From EA-27 sp964396265 (GTDB taxonomy: Archaea; Thermoplasmatota; Thermoplasmata; RBG-16-68-12; EA-27), in contig CAYNEM010000003.1 of the NCBI GenBank assembly GCA_964396265.1, positions 1 through 64,000 on the forward strand: 64,000 nt of DNA, written 5' to 3'. Position 1 is the first letter of the stretch. Each line of letters opens with the position of its first letter. This document shows positions 8,854 to 17,063 of this stretch, piece by piece. The position numbers were made by a program, and so were the translations under genes. The notes beneath the pieces were generated by a model. It did no database searches. It was not told where the DNA came from and saw only the letters and a list, made by a program, of their open reading frames with translations.

Positions 8854-10499
8854 GCGGGCGGGCGATACTGAGGGCCTCGATTAATACCTTTGGCGGCGCG
8901 CGAACGTGTCGCGGCCCGGGCCGACGACGCGTGCGGGTTCTCTTCGCTCGACCCGGGTTGGGCGGCGTCGCCGGTTTCCTGCGCGTTGATCAACGGGCCC
9001 CTTCCTTCCTCCGTTGTACTGGCCTTCGTCGTCTTGGCGGTCGTTCGGGCGGTCCGCCGGGGCTCGTCCGTGAACGTCTCCAATAGCCGCAAGCCACGCA
9101 CCTTCTCCCCGGGGACTTCGACGGGATACTCGCCCGTCAGGCATCCGAGGCACAGGTCCTCCCTCGGGTGGCTCAGGGCTTTGATCAGGCCCCGGAGGCT
9201 CAGGTACCCAAGGCTGTCCGCACCGACGAAATCGCGCACCTCCTCGACCGTGCGATTGTTCGCGATGAACTGGTCGCGCGTCTTCATGTCGATGCCGAGG
9301 TAGCAGGGTGCGCGAATCGGAGGACACCCGATCCGGAGATGGACCTCCCTCGCCCCCGCCTGCTTCAGGATCTTCACGATCTTCTTGATCGTCGTCCCGC
9401 GGACGATGGAGTCGTCCACGAGGACGACCCGTTTCCCCTTGACCGCGGACTTGATCGGGTTGAGCTTCAGGAGCACGGAGACCTCGCGGTCCGTCTGCTC
9501 CGGCATGATGAACGTGCGCTCGATGTAGCGGTTCTTGATGAGCCCCTCGACGACGGGAAGCCCGCTCGCGCGCGAGTAGCCCTGTGCCTGGGCACGGCCG
9601 GACTCCGGCACGGGCACGACGATGTCCGCCTCGACGGGACTCTCCCGCGCGAGTTCCGTGCCGATCCGCACCCGCGCGTCGTACACGAGGCGCCCGTCGA
9701 GGACGCTGTCCGGTCGCGCGAAATACACCCACTCGAACATGCAATGCGCGGTGTGCGTCGGGTGCGGGATGCGGATGGAGTCGAACCCGTCCGGCCGGAG
9801 GCGGACTATCTCGCCCGGCTTCAGGTCGCGGATGAACTTGCCGCCAAGCGTGTCGAACACGACGGATTCCGACGCCACGACGTACGAGCCGTCGACCTCG
9901 CCCACGCAGAGCGGCCGCACCGCCAGCGGATCGCGGATCGCATACACGGTGTCCTTGATCAGCAGGACGAGGGAGTACGCGCCCACGAGGACGGAGGTGA
10001 ACTCCTTCAGCGCGCGCTCCAGGTCGCCCGTTCGCGCGATCTCGTTCGCGAGCAACCGGACGATGACCTCGCTGTCGGACGAGGACATGAACGCCCAGCC
10101 CTTTTTTTGCAGATCCGTCCGCAGGTCCATCGCGTTGATGATGTCCCCGTTGTGGGCGAGCGAGACGTCCCCGATGCTGGACTGGCACGTGATCGGCTGC
10201 GCGTTCTCGATCACGGAGGAGCCCGTCGTGGAATACCGTACGTGGCCGATCCCCGCGCTCCCGGCGAGGCCTTCGAGGTCGTCCCGAGAGAAGACCTCGT
10301 GCACGAGCCCCATCCCGCGCCGGGCCTTCGTCCCCCCGTTGAATACGACGATGCCCGCGCTCTCCTGGCCGCGGTGTTGCAGGATGCGAAGGCCGTAGTA
10401 CAGGTTCGGCGCGACGTCGGCCTTCCCCGCGATCCCGATGATCCCGCACTTCTCTGCGGGTTTGAAGGCCTTCCAACCGTCTTCGCGGTCGGCGGCCAT
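8844..10499 (-). CDS. purF: Amidophosphoribosyltransferase
   Basis: First step of de novo purine synthesis: PRPP plus glutamine gives phosphoribosylamine. The protein is 551 residues; Cys18 in KCGIIGIAG is the expected N-terminal nucleophile of the glutaminase domain after removal of a 17-residue propeptide. RHGQES-type sequence (LQHRGQESAG) follows, and the PRPP-binding motif VVLVDDSIVRGTT lies in the C-terminal half. The ATG at 10499 was chosen because the frame upstream overlaps the eL37 gene. The last about 70 residues are a charged, low-complexity extension past the usual end (usual length about 470-500). The stop codon lies within tRNA-Ala. LSm-eL37-purF is a conserved archaeal order. 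Confidence 0.95.
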   Translation of the reverse strand: MAADREDGWKAFKPAEKCGIIGIAGKADVAPNLYYGLRILQHRGQESAGIVVFNGGTKARRGMGLVHEVFSRDDLEGLAGSAGIGHVRYSTTGSSVIENAQPITCQSSIGDVSLAHNGDIINAMDLRTDLQKKGWAFMSSSDSEVIVRLLANEIARTGDLERALKEFTSVLVGAYSLVLLIKDTVYAIRDPLAVRPLCVGEVDGSYVVASESVVFDTLGGKFIRDLKPGEIVRLRPDGFDSIRIPHPTHTAHCMFEWVYFARPDSVLDGRLVYDARVRIGTELARESPVEADIVVPVPESGRAQAQGYSRASGLPVVEGLIKNRYIERTFIMPEQTDREVSVLLKLNPIKSAVKGKRVVLVDDSIVRGTTIKKIVKILKQAGAREVHLRIGCPPIRAPCYLGIDMKTRDQFIANNRTVEEVRDFVGADSLGYLSLRGLIKALSHPREDLCLGCLTGEYPVEVPGEKVRGLRLLETFTDEPRRTARTTAKTTKASTTEEGRGPLINAQETGDAAQPGSSEENPHASSARAATRSRAAKGINRGPQYRPPAGR

Positions 10500-10501
10500 G
10501 G

Positions 10502-10669
10502 TCAATGCCTCTTCGCCCACGTGTAGTTGCGACGTTTCGCGGAGAACCCGAAGCCGCACGACGCGCACTGCTTCTTGCGGATGTGGTATGCGTGCCGACC
10601 GCATCTGCGGCAGCGGATGTGCGTGCTCCGGACGCCTTTCTTCCCGAGGGCTGCTGTGCCTTTCGACAT
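10502..10669 (-). CDS. rpl37e: Ribosomal protein eL37
   Basis: A 55-residue zinc-ribbon protein of the large ribosomal subunit. It starts MSKGTAALGKKG, has the two cysteine pairs CRRCG and CASCG, and ends in the RRNYTWAKR stretch typical of eL37. It stops 2 bases before the purF ATG and begins 11 bases after the LSm stop, so the three genes very probably form one transcript. The gene is too short for a length-based ORF search. Confidence 0.93.
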   Translation of the reverse strand: MSKGTAALGKKGVRSTHIRCRRCGRHAYHIRKKQCASCGFGFSAKRRNYTWAKRH

Positions 10670-10680
10670 CCGCGCTCACC

Positions 10681-10896
10681 TCAGGGAGACACGTAGATGA
10701 CGTTGTCGCCCCGCACGATCGCGAGGTCGACCTTCCGCGTCGTCTCGTTGTTGAGGAGTTCCTCCGCGTTCTTGAGGACGAGATTCATATGCGGGTCGAA
10801 CCCGTCGAGGATCCCGCGGTACCCGCGACCTCCTTTCAGCTCAACCATGACGTTCTGACTGATGCTCTGGTTGAGGAGCGAGAGCGGCTTAATCAT
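10681..10896 (-). CDS. Sm-like archaeal protein (LSm)
   Basis: A 71-residue Sm-fold RNA-binding protein that should form a heptameric ring and bind U-rich RNA. Sm1 is seen in the segment ending YRGILDGFDPHMNLVL, and Sm2 in AIVRGDNVIYVSP. It is the first gene of the LSm-eL37-purF set. A TATA box 30 bases upstream of the ATG implies a very short or absent leader. Confidence 0.95.
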   Translation of the reverse strand: MIKPLSLLNQSISQNVMVELKGGRGYRGILDGFDPHMNLVLKNAEELLNNETTRKVDLAIVRGDNVIYVSP

Positions 10897-10925
10897 GGGT
10901 CCTCACCTGTCGGATATGGCAGCGC

Positions 10926-10934
10926 GATATAAAC
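10926..10934 (-). promoter_or_regulatory. TATA box for LSm-eL37-purF operon
   Basis: The minus strand reads GTTTATATC here, 30 bases before the LSm ATG. The identical nine bases precede the eL18 operon at 18934-18942. With archaeal TATA-to-start spacing of about 25 bases, transcription would begin at or just before the ATG. Confidence 0.6.
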
Positions 10935-11018
10935 CTATGCGGCTCTCCGATTGATCCATCGCGCCCGAACATGGGTTGCGGGCGAGGACGCCCGCCTCGT
11001 GGCCCCTGCGACTGGTCT

Positions 11019-11216
11019 TCAGACCTTGGCGAGGAGTGCGCGGAGGACATCGCCGGCGTTCGTGTACTTCCCCTCAGGGAGGGTCTTCGCGAACCAGTCG
11101 CGGTCCTCCTTGGGGTAGTCCGACATGTTACTGCATGCCGCCAAGACCGCCTTCCGGTCCGCCGGGTACATCACGTCGTTCTTCAGGTGTCCGAGTTCCG
11201 TTGCGAGGTTGCTCAT
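11019..11216 (-). CDS. Small DUF2795-like protein
   Basis: A 65-residue acidic/helical protein starting MSNLATELGH. The pattern of a YPAD motif, a central helix, then a conserved LPEGKYTNAGDVLRALLA end resembles DUF2795 proteins, where LP..Y....DV is typical. Function unknown. It stands alone, divergent from the next gene, with no clear operon partner. Confidence 0.6.
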   Translation of the reverse strand: MSNLATELGHLKNDVMYPADRKAVLAACSNMSDYPKEDRDWFAKTLPEGKYTNAGDVLRALLAKV

Positions 11217-11339
11217 TTGGGTGCCCCCGGGCGGAGACGGTGAAGCGGTATTAAGGGCTTCGCCAGAGTGCCAGAGCTCCATCCGCCGCCATAGGCGACC
11301 TCCGGCGCAGTTAAGAGGCATGGACGGTCTCTCGCGCGC

Positions 11340-11780
11340 ATGGATGCGGATCGCGCGATTCCGACGAAGCACGGCGCGATGACGCTCGAACAGCTCGCAG
11401 AGATGCAGCCCGGGATGGCGCGACTCATGGACGAGTACGCGCACCGGTTCTGGACGATGTTCTACGCCGCCAAGGCGGGCAACTGGGCGCTCGCGAAGTA
11501 CATGCACTCCGAGATGATGAAGCTCGGGAAGATCGTCCCCGTCGTCCGACCGAAGTACGCGGAGGGGATGGCGGAGTTCGAGCGCGAGTTCATGGACACG
11601 CTCTTGGCGGCGATTACCGCCAGCGACTGGTCCGCGTTCGAGGCCGCCTACCGCGCCGCGATCGCAGGGTCCGACATGTATCACGATCGGTTCGCGAAGC
11701 CCTTCCTCCGCTTCCGGCTCCCGCCGGAACCGCCGCCGCTCCTCGAGATGGACCCCGACGTCCGACCGCCGAAGGCGTGA
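11340..11780 (+). CDS. Conserved hypothetical protein
   Basis: A 146-residue, mostly helical protein rich in Met, Ala and aromatic residues, with no signal peptide or membrane segment and a proline-rich C-terminal tail (RLPPEPPPLLEM). I recognise no family. The stretch PGMARLMDEYAHRFWTMFYA and the later EFEREFMDTLLAAI suggest an up-down helical bundle. The codon use is normal for the window, so it is likely a real gene. Its stop is 47 bases before the aldo/keto reductase start. Confidence 0.6.
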   Translation: MDADRAIPTKHGAMTLEQLAEMQPGMARLMDEYAHRFWTMFYAAKAGNWALAKYMHSEMMKLGKIVPVVRPKYAEGMAEFEREFMDTLLAAITASDWSAFEAAYRAAIAGSDMYHDRFAKPFLRFRLPPEPPPLLEMDPDVRPPKA

Positions 11781-11827
11781 CCGCGCATCTTTTTCTAGCG
11801 GACCTGTGTTCGTTCTGCGGCGGTGCC

Positions 11828-12769
11828 ATGGAACGGGTTACACTCGGTCGGGGCGGCCCAAAGGTCTCCACGATCGGCGTTGGCATGTGGCAGGCAGGGG
11901 GCCCCGCATGGGGTTCGGACGTCACGGACGACGGCTGCGTGGCTGCGATGCGCCGCGCGCATGAACTGGGCGTGAGCCTGATCGACACCGCCGAGGCGTA
12001 CGGCCAGGGGCACAGCGAGGAGGTCGTCGGCCGGGCGATCAAGGAGTTGGGCCGGGACGACTTGGTGATCGCCACGAAGCTTGCGGGCGCGCACCTCCGG
12101 CCCGAGCTCGTCGCACGTGCGTGCGAGGGGAGCCTGAAGCGTCTGGGGATCTCGGAAATCGACCTGTACCAGATCCATTGGCCCGACCCATGGGACCAGG
12201 TCCCGCTCGCGGGGACGATGAAGGCCCTCGAGAAGCTCCAGAAGGAGGGCAAGATCCGCCACATCGGCGTGAGCAACTTCGCGGTCCGCGATCTCGAGGA
12301 GGCGCGCGCCGCCCTCTCGGGGACGGACATCGTGGAGAACCAGGTGCACTGGTCCCTGCTTCATCGCACCGTCGAGGACGAGGTCCTGCCGTACTGCGCG
12401 AAGGAGGGGATCGCCGTGCTCCCGTGGAGCCCGCTCGAGAAGGGGATCCTGGCCGGCAAGTACCATGCGGGGAACAAGCCGAGCGACGAGGTCCGCAAGA
12501 GCAGCCGCATGCTCAAGGACGGAAACCTCGCGGAGATTGCGAAGCTCGTGGAGGTGTTGCGGGCGACCGGAGCAAAGCACGGGAAGACTCCCGTCCAAGT
12601 CGCATTGAACTGGCTCATACAGCAGCCGGGCACGGTCGTCCCCATTCCCGGTGCGAAGTCCCCCGCCCAGGCGGAGGAGAACGCTGGGGCCGCCGGCTGG
12701 AAGCTCGGACCCTCCGAGATCCGCGCAATCTCCGACGCGTCCAGAGCCTTGAACCTCGACCTCTTCTGA
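11828..12769 (+). CDS. Aldo/keto reductase
   Basis: A 313-residue NADPH-dependent (beta/alpha)8-barrel oxidoreductase. Catalytic Asp and Tyr are in SLIDTAEAYGQGHSE, Lys in VIATKLAG, and His in YQIHWPDP, giving the complete D-Y-K-H set. The C-terminal VPIPGAKSPAQAEENAGA segment is the cofactor-binding part. I chose the ATG at 11828; an earlier in-frame start adds 17 residues before the barrel. It resembles the bacterial YajO/IolS-type AKRs; the substrate is unknown. Confidence 0.9.
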   Translation: MERVTLGRGGPKVSTIGVGMWQAGGPAWGSDVTDDGCVAAMRRAHELGVSLIDTAEAYGQGHSEEVVGRAIKELGRDDLVIATKLAGAHLRPELVARACEGSLKRLGISEIDLYQIHWPDPWDQVPLAGTMKALEKLQKEGKIRHIGVSNFAVRDLEEARAALSGTDIVENQVHWSLLHRTVEDEVLPYCAKEGIAVLPWSPLEKGILAGKYHAGNKPSDEVRKSSRMLKDGNLAEIAKLVEVLRATGAKHGKTPVQVALNWLIQQPGTVVPIPGAKSPAQAEENAGAAGWKLGPSEIRAISDASRALNLDLF

Positions 12770-12789
12770 AGGCCATGAGGGGTCGAAAG

Positions 12790-12874
12790 TGCGGGGGGCA
12801 GGATTCGAACCTGCGGACCTCTAGAGGACGGGATCTTAAGTCCCGCGCCGTTGGCCGGGCTTGGCTACCCCCGC
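12790..12874 (-). tRNA. tRNA-Leu (UAA)
   Basis: Minus-strand class II tRNA of 85 bases with a long variable arm. Acceptor GCGGGGG pairs with CCCCCGC, discriminator A. The anticodon arm is CGGGA-CTTAAGA-TCCCG with UAA at 34-36. A TATA-like GGATTAACTAG lies about 28 bases upstream. No intron seen. Confidence 0.93.
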
Positions 12875-12905
12875 GGGCGGCGCATCCGGGGCGCGCTAGT
12901 TAATC

Positions 12906-13610
12906 CTACCCCAATCGGCCCGCCAGGAGGCTCGCCCCTGGGAGGCGCATCGTCGCGCGCTCGTCGCCGAACCGGACATCGATCTCGACGACGTCCCCCG
13001 GGGCCGTACGCATTTCCGGAACGAGGCGATCCGTCTCGAGGCGCCGCAGGAGTCGCCGGCGGAACTCTCGCAGGCGTTTCGCGGCGTTCCTCTCGAGCGC
13101 GGAGGCCGCGCCGCCGGGATAATACCGGCGATATCGCCCGTCCGCAACCGCCACGAGGAGTTCCGCGTCCACGAGCGTTCGGATCGAACGTGTGACGTTG
13201 CCCCGGCCTACCGCCCTCGCGAGCTGTCCGCCCGTGAGTCCTGGAGTCGCGAGCGTCGCGGCGAGGATCTGGCCAGCCCCGGAGTCCGCCAGAGCCTCCA
13301 ACGTCGCCCTCTCGGAGTCCGCGAGGCCCAGCCCCGCAACGCAATATCGGGCGGCGCGACCCCCCGCCGGGCGGATGGCGTACCCCGCCTCGACGAGCTT
13401 CGCGAGGTGCCACGCGGCCGTCGGCGACGACACCGCCAACGACCGGGAGACCTCCGCGGCCGTGCAGCACGGGTGCCACGCGAGATACTCGAAAACCCTC
13501 CGGCGGTTCTCGTTCATGAGCACGCTCTCAGGGGCGCCCGCACCCTCCGCGTCGTACGACTCCGATACGACCGCTTTCAGCGCCGCGCCGAGCCGGCGAT
13601 CATCGCTCAA
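12906..13610 (-). CDS. Two-domain winged-helix transcriptional regulator
   Basis: A 234-residue protein with two winged-helix units. The first (about residues 33-95) contains TAAEVSRSLAVSSPTAAWHLAKLVEAGY, a classic ArsR/MarR-like recognition helix. The second (about 105-165) contains GLTGGQLARAVGRGNVTRSIRTLVDAELL. A basic helix and a beta-rich C-terminal domain (about 170-234) follow. It overlaps the upstream KaiC-like gene by 11 bases, so both are on one transcript and probably act together. The DNA target is unknown. Confidence 0.75.
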   Translation of the reverse strand: MSDDRRLGAALKAVVSESYDAEGAGAPESVLMNENRRRVFEYLAWHPCCTAAEVSRSLAVSSPTAAWHLAKLVEAGYAIRPAGGRAARYCVAGLGLADSERATLEALADSGAGQILAATLATPGLTGGQLARAVGRGNVTRSIRTLVDAELLVAVADGRYRRYYPGGAASALERNAAKRLREFRRRLLRRLETDRLVPEMRTAPGDVVEIDVRFGDERATMRLPGASLLAGRLG

Positions 13611-14493
13611 GCCCGTACTCCTCCAGGACGAGGGAGAGCACTTCGAGCGGGTCGACGTCCCCGGGGGAATCCTCGGCGATCATCTCGACCGCGCGGAGCA
13701 GGTGCGAGAGCGATTTCGCGTTCAGCTTCCCCTCGGGGGCAAGCCGGTCGACCACGCCTCGGATCTCCGCCTCGACCTTCGTTCGGTCCATGGTGCTCGG
13801 GCCCTCACCCTTGACCCGCGTCACGAACAGGCCGGCGCCGCGGACAATCCCGTAGGGGTGCCAGGCGCGAGAGTGCTTCGAGTTGCGGCACTTGATGATC
13901 TTGAGCTCGCGGCGCTCCGGGTGCTCGTGGCTTGCATACCGCAGGTGGATCACGTTGTCCCCGAGGTACATCGGGATGATCAGTTCCGGCGCGGACAGGT
14001 CCGCGACGACCCCGTGCTCCTCGAGCGTGCAAAGGACCGTGCCGATCTTGCGCGTCTGGCGCAGGAGGAAGGAGACGAGCTCGCGTTGCTCGTACTTCTC
14101 CTTCACAGACCACAGGACGGGCGTGAGCGGGTCGATCACAATGCGGGCGGCGTGGCCCTCCCACTCCCGCACGAAGTCCGCAAGCTCCTTGCGGATGAAG
14201 TTCGAGAACTGCTTCCCCCCCGCGTCCACGAACACCATGTTGCCGCTCTCGATGTAGGACTCCGCGTCGTCCCATCCCAGGAGCTTCGCGTTCTTGATGA
14301 TCTCCGCGGGCACCTCGTCCAAGGTGATGAAGACCGCGTCCTCGCCGATCTCCAGCCCGCGTCGAAGGAACTGCGTCGCGAACGTCGTCTTCCCCGCGCC
14401 GGGCGAACCGATCACGACGGTCGTCGTGTGTTCGTTGATGCCGCCGTCCATGAGGGCGTTGAGCCCGAACACCCCGCTGGGGATCTTTCGCAT
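13600..14493 (-). CDS. KaiC/RadA-superfamily ATPase
   Basis: A 297-residue RecA-fold ATPase of the archaeal KaiC-like (GvpD/RAD55) group. It starts with the typical IPSGVFGLNALMDGGI, has Walker A GSPGAGKTT (Gly29-Thr36), and Walker B around ARIVIDPLTPVLW. The last about 65 residues form an extra helical region. There is only one RecA domain and no helix-turn-helix. Such proteins are thought to work in signalling. The neighbour downstream is a double winged-helix regulator that overlaps it, which supports a regulatory role. Confidence 0.82.
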   Translation of the reverse strand: MRKIPSGVFGLNALMDGGINEHTTTVVIGSPGAGKTTFATQFLRRGLEIGEDAVFITLDEVPAEIIKNAKLLGWDDAESYIESGNMVFVDAGGKQFSNFIRKELADFVREWEGHAARIVIDPLTPVLWSVKEKYEQRELVSFLLRQTRKIGTVLCTLEEHGVVADLSAPELIIPMYLGDNVIHLRYASHEHPERRELKIIKCRNSKHSRAWHPYGIVRGAGLFVTRVKGEGPSTMDRTKVEAEIRGVVDRLAPEGKLNAKSLSHLLRAVEMIAEDSPGDVDPLEVLSLVLEEYGLER

Positions 14494-14523
14494 GGGAGAA
14501 TCACGATTGCGCGTCGTGTCCTA

Positions 14524-14823
14524 TTAGGGTTTTCCCGCCTTGGCGGTGACGTAGACGTATGTGAGGACGGACCGGCCTGCATTCGCCACGTCGTGGCGGG
14601 TGCCCTGGGGCACGAAGGCGGCGTGGCCCGCGGGCACCTTCGTTGTGGTTCCTGCCGCGAAGAGCGTCGCCTCTCCCTCGAGAACGAACAGGAGCTCCTC
14701 CTTGCCCTCGGTCAAGTGCTCCCCGACGCGCTCCCCCGGACCGAGGGACACGCACGACGAGGAGATCGACTGAGCCTCCGTCGGGCTGATCTTTCCTGGC
14801 TCGCGGAAGGATCTCGTCCACAC
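14524..14823 (-). CDS. Cupin-domain protein
   Basis: A 99-residue single cupin. Cupin motif 1 is GERVGEHLTEGKEELLFVLEGEA and motif 2 PAGHAAFVPQGTRHDVANAG. The metal-binding His set is partly present (GEH, then RHD). It starts at GTG. Cupins of this size are often sugar isomerases or sensors, but the substrate is not identifiable. It is on the same strand as the KaiC-like gene, 30 bases upstream of it. Confidence 0.8.
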   Translation of the reverse strand: MWTRSFREPGKISPTEAQSISSSCVSLGPGERVGEHLTEGKEELLFVLEGEATLFAAGTTTKVPAGHAAFVPQGTRHDVANAGRSVLTYVYVTAKAGKP

Positions 14824-14918
14824 GCGTTAGTCATCCGCGCCGCGGGAATGAACCCTTCGCCCCTCGCCTCGGGGAGCGCGCAGGAAAGCCTTAATCCCCT
14901 CTGCGGATACCGGCGGTC

Positions 14919-15236
14919 GTGGCGCGGAAACCACGGAGGCCGGCGAGACCGAGACGAGCGTCGAAGCCAAAGGCGAAGGCCCCCGCAAGGACCAAAGCGA
15001 AGCCCGCGCCCAAAGCGCCGCCCTCCCGGCCGAAGATCGTCGCGACCTCAAAGCCAGCCCGCGAGGAGTTCGAGGAGGAGACCGTTTGCTCCATCGAGTT
15101 CCTCCAGGACAACCGTTCCTTCGTCGCGCGACTCGACACCACCCGGGGCGGGATGCGGGAGCACCGCGCGCCCTCGTTCATGGATCTCCTAGAACTCGTC
15201 GCGGAGGACCTGCGCGAGGAATTCCTCGAGGCCTGA
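14919..15236 (+). CDS. Protein with a histone H1-like basic tail
   Basis: A 105-residue protein with two parts. Residues 1 to about 48 are almost only Lys, Arg, Pro and Ala (MARKPRRPARPRR start), like eukaryotic and bacterial histone H1-type tails. Residues about 49-105 are an acidic domain with EEFEEETVCSIEFL and FMDLLELVAEDLREEFLEA. The start is a GTG. The tail could bind DNA or RNA. Family not recognised; it is not the archaeal histone fold, which is seen nowhere in this window. Confidence 0.6.
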   Translation: MARKPRRPARPRRASKPKAKAPARTKAKPAPKAPPSRPKIVATSKPAREEFEEETVCSIEFLQDNRSFVARLDTTRGGMREHRAPSFMDLLELVAEDLREEFLEA

Positions 15237-15279
15237 GAGCGCCGAAAGGGGTAAGGGACCGTCCGCGTTACGCGCCGCG

Positions 15280-16041
15280 ATGCGATTGGCGGGCAAGGCA
15301 GCGCTCGTCGTTGGCGGCAGCGGGGGCATGGGCGCCGCGACCTGCATCGAGCTCGCGAGGGAGGGCGCGAGGGTCGCGGTCCACTACGGTCGGTCCAAGC
15401 GCGCCGCGGAGTCCGTGGTGAGGGCGATTGAAGAGAACGGCGGCACCGCGGTCTCGCTCTCCGGGGACGTTTCGAACAGGGCGCAGGCTTTGCGGATCGT
15501 CACCGGAGCGGTCCGGGCGCTTGACGGGTTGGACGCGCTCGTCGTGTATGCAGGTCACCCGTTCCGGGCGGACGAGTGGTTCGCGCCGTATGAGGACCTG
15601 TCGGCGGAAGCGTTCCGCAAGCCGATCGAGGTCGACCTGCTCGGAGCCATCTATGTGACGCAGGGCGCCGTGCCGCACTTCAAGGCGCAGGGGTCCGGCA
15701 AGATCGTCCTCATCGGATCCACGCCCCCGATCACCGGCGACGTCGTGGGCTTCACATACCTCGTCGCGAAGGCGGGCATCCTCGCGCTGACGAGATCCCT
15801 CGCGCAATACCTGGGACCGTACAACGTGCACGTGAACGCGATCGCCCCGGGGATGGTCGCGACCGCGCCGATGGAGGCCCTGCCGCCAAAGGAGAGAAAG
15901 AAAGTCGTGGCGGAGGCGGCGCTCCGGCGCGTCGGCACGCCGGAGGAGATCGCGCGCAAGGCGGTCTTCCTGTGTTCCCCGGACAGCGACTTCGTCACGG
16001 GGCAGACGCTCGTGGTGGACGGCGGCTCTGCGATGCGCTGA
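15280..16041 (+). CDS. SDR-family oxidoreductase, FabG-like
   Basis: A 253-residue short-chain dehydrogenase/reductase. The cofactor motif is VVGGSGGMGAA near residue 10; the catalytic Ser is in IGSTPP and the Tyr-Lys pair in YLVAK; the C-terminus has PEEIARKAVFLCSPDSDFVTGQTLVVDGG as in 3-oxoacyl-ACP reductases. Unusually, the usual NNAG is replaced by VYAG. The substrate is not identifiable; NADPH is favoured by the basic residues after strand 2 (HYGRSKR). Confidence 0.88.
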   Translation: MRLAGKAALVVGGSGGMGAATCIELAREGARVAVHYGRSKRAAESVVRAIEENGGTAVSLSGDVSNRAQALRIVTGAVRALDGLDALVVYAGHPFRADEWFAPYEDLSAEAFRKPIEVDLLGAIYVTQGAVPHFKAQGSGKIVLIGSTPPITGDVVGFTYLVAKAGILALTRSLAQYLGPYNVHVNAIAPGMVATAPMEALPPKERKKVVAEAALRRVGTPEEIARKAVFLCSPDSDFVTGQTLVVDGGSAMR

Positions 16042-16097
16042 GGCGCGGGCGCGGGTGGCATCCAGGCCGCGTCGAAACCATCATAGCCGTTCGTCGG

Positions 16098-16955
16098 ATG
16101 GGCCCCGCGATGAGTCCCGTGACCGGGCGCGCCTATTTCGTGGACGGCGAGCGCCGCGTGGCAGCGCCGATCAGCGCGTACTGGTTCACGCGTCGCGGCA
16201 TCGTCGAGCTGAACGAGAAGTTACGAGCTCCCCCGGTGAGCCTGCGAGTCCGTGTACTATCCCGCGAGCTAACGGCGGCACAGCGCGCGCGATTCACCGC
16301 GGAGGCGGTGCGCCTGACCCGCGAGGTGATGGCCGCACTGTTTCGGCGGACGCGCCCGATGATCGAGCGCCACATGATGAATTACCCGCTTCCGGAATTG
16401 GACCCCGAGCGATTCGCGAGTCCCACGGGCCGCGCGGCGAGCGAGCGGTACCTGAAAATCCTTCGGGCTCACGACGGCAGCTTCCGTCCCCGGTCCCTGT
16501 CCCCCCACGCGGCGGTGCCACCCGTGGTGATCGTGGGCACGAACAAGAGCGCCGAGAGCCTCCGGATGCACTCTCTCTCCTCCCGCGGGATCGCGTGGAA
16601 CCAGCTGGAGAACCAACGGGGCAACGCGCACGCGGACTACTGCCTCGACCTCACCGCCATCGGGGGCGACACGACGCTGAACTTGCTCGACTACTGGTGG
16701 GACGGGAAGACCGCCGCCGCGGACCATGCCCTCCAAGAGGCATATGACACGCTGTTCCACGAACCCCTCCACCGGATGTGCGACCTCACGAATCCCTTCG
16801 GGCCTCAGTATGGCCCCAAGGGCGGCGCGAAGGAGCATTACTGGATGGAGGAGTACGAGCCGTTCGCGGGCCAGGTCGAGCGGGTCGTCGTCGCGCACCT
16901 CTCGGAAGCGCGGGAGCGCGGGCTCCTGAAGAAGCGCGTCGTGGATGCGCAGTGA
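16098..16955 (+). CDS. Hypothetical protein with an HEPLH motif
   Basis: A 285-residue protein I cannot assign. No signal or membrane segment is seen. It contains LFHEPLHRMCD near residue 220, which matches the HEXXH zincin pattern, although a proline inside the motif is uncommon. Nearby are HYWMEEYEPF and an N-terminal RAYFVDGERR. The region VVIVGTNKSAESLRMHSLSS is Rossmann-like. It is close behind the SDR gene on the same strand. The start at 16098 is the first ATG of the conserved reading frame. Confidence 0.6.
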   Translation: MGPAMSPVTGRAYFVDGERRVAAPISAYWFTRRGIVELNEKLRAPPVSLRVRVLSRELTAAQRARFTAEAVRLTREVMAALFRRTRPMIERHMMNYPLPELDPERFASPTGRAASERYLKILRAHDGSFRPRSLSPHAAVPPVVIVGTNKSAESLRMHSLSSRGIAWNQLENQRGNAHADYCLDLTAIGGDTTLNLLDYWWDGKTAAADHALQEAYDTLFHEPLHRMCDLTNPFGPQYGPKGGAKEHYWMEEYEPFAGQVERVVVAHLSEARERGLLKKRVVDAQ

Positions 16956-17063
16956 TTCGCACCGGCGAGGCCCATGGGGTAACGCAAAAGTATATTTACG
17001 ATTCAGCGCGCATTCATCGGAAGGCCATCACGTCGGGGATGGCGAGATCTGGGAGGGAATGCC

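Noticed and set aside
13192..15192. A 666-codon + strand frame over the regulator, ATPase and cupin genes
   Set aside because: Antisense to three recognisable genes; no domain is seen in it.
16098..16955. Calling the HEPLH protein a zinc metalloprotease
   Set aside because: Proline in the HEXXH helix is uncommon and no third ligand is clear, so only a hypothetical call was made.
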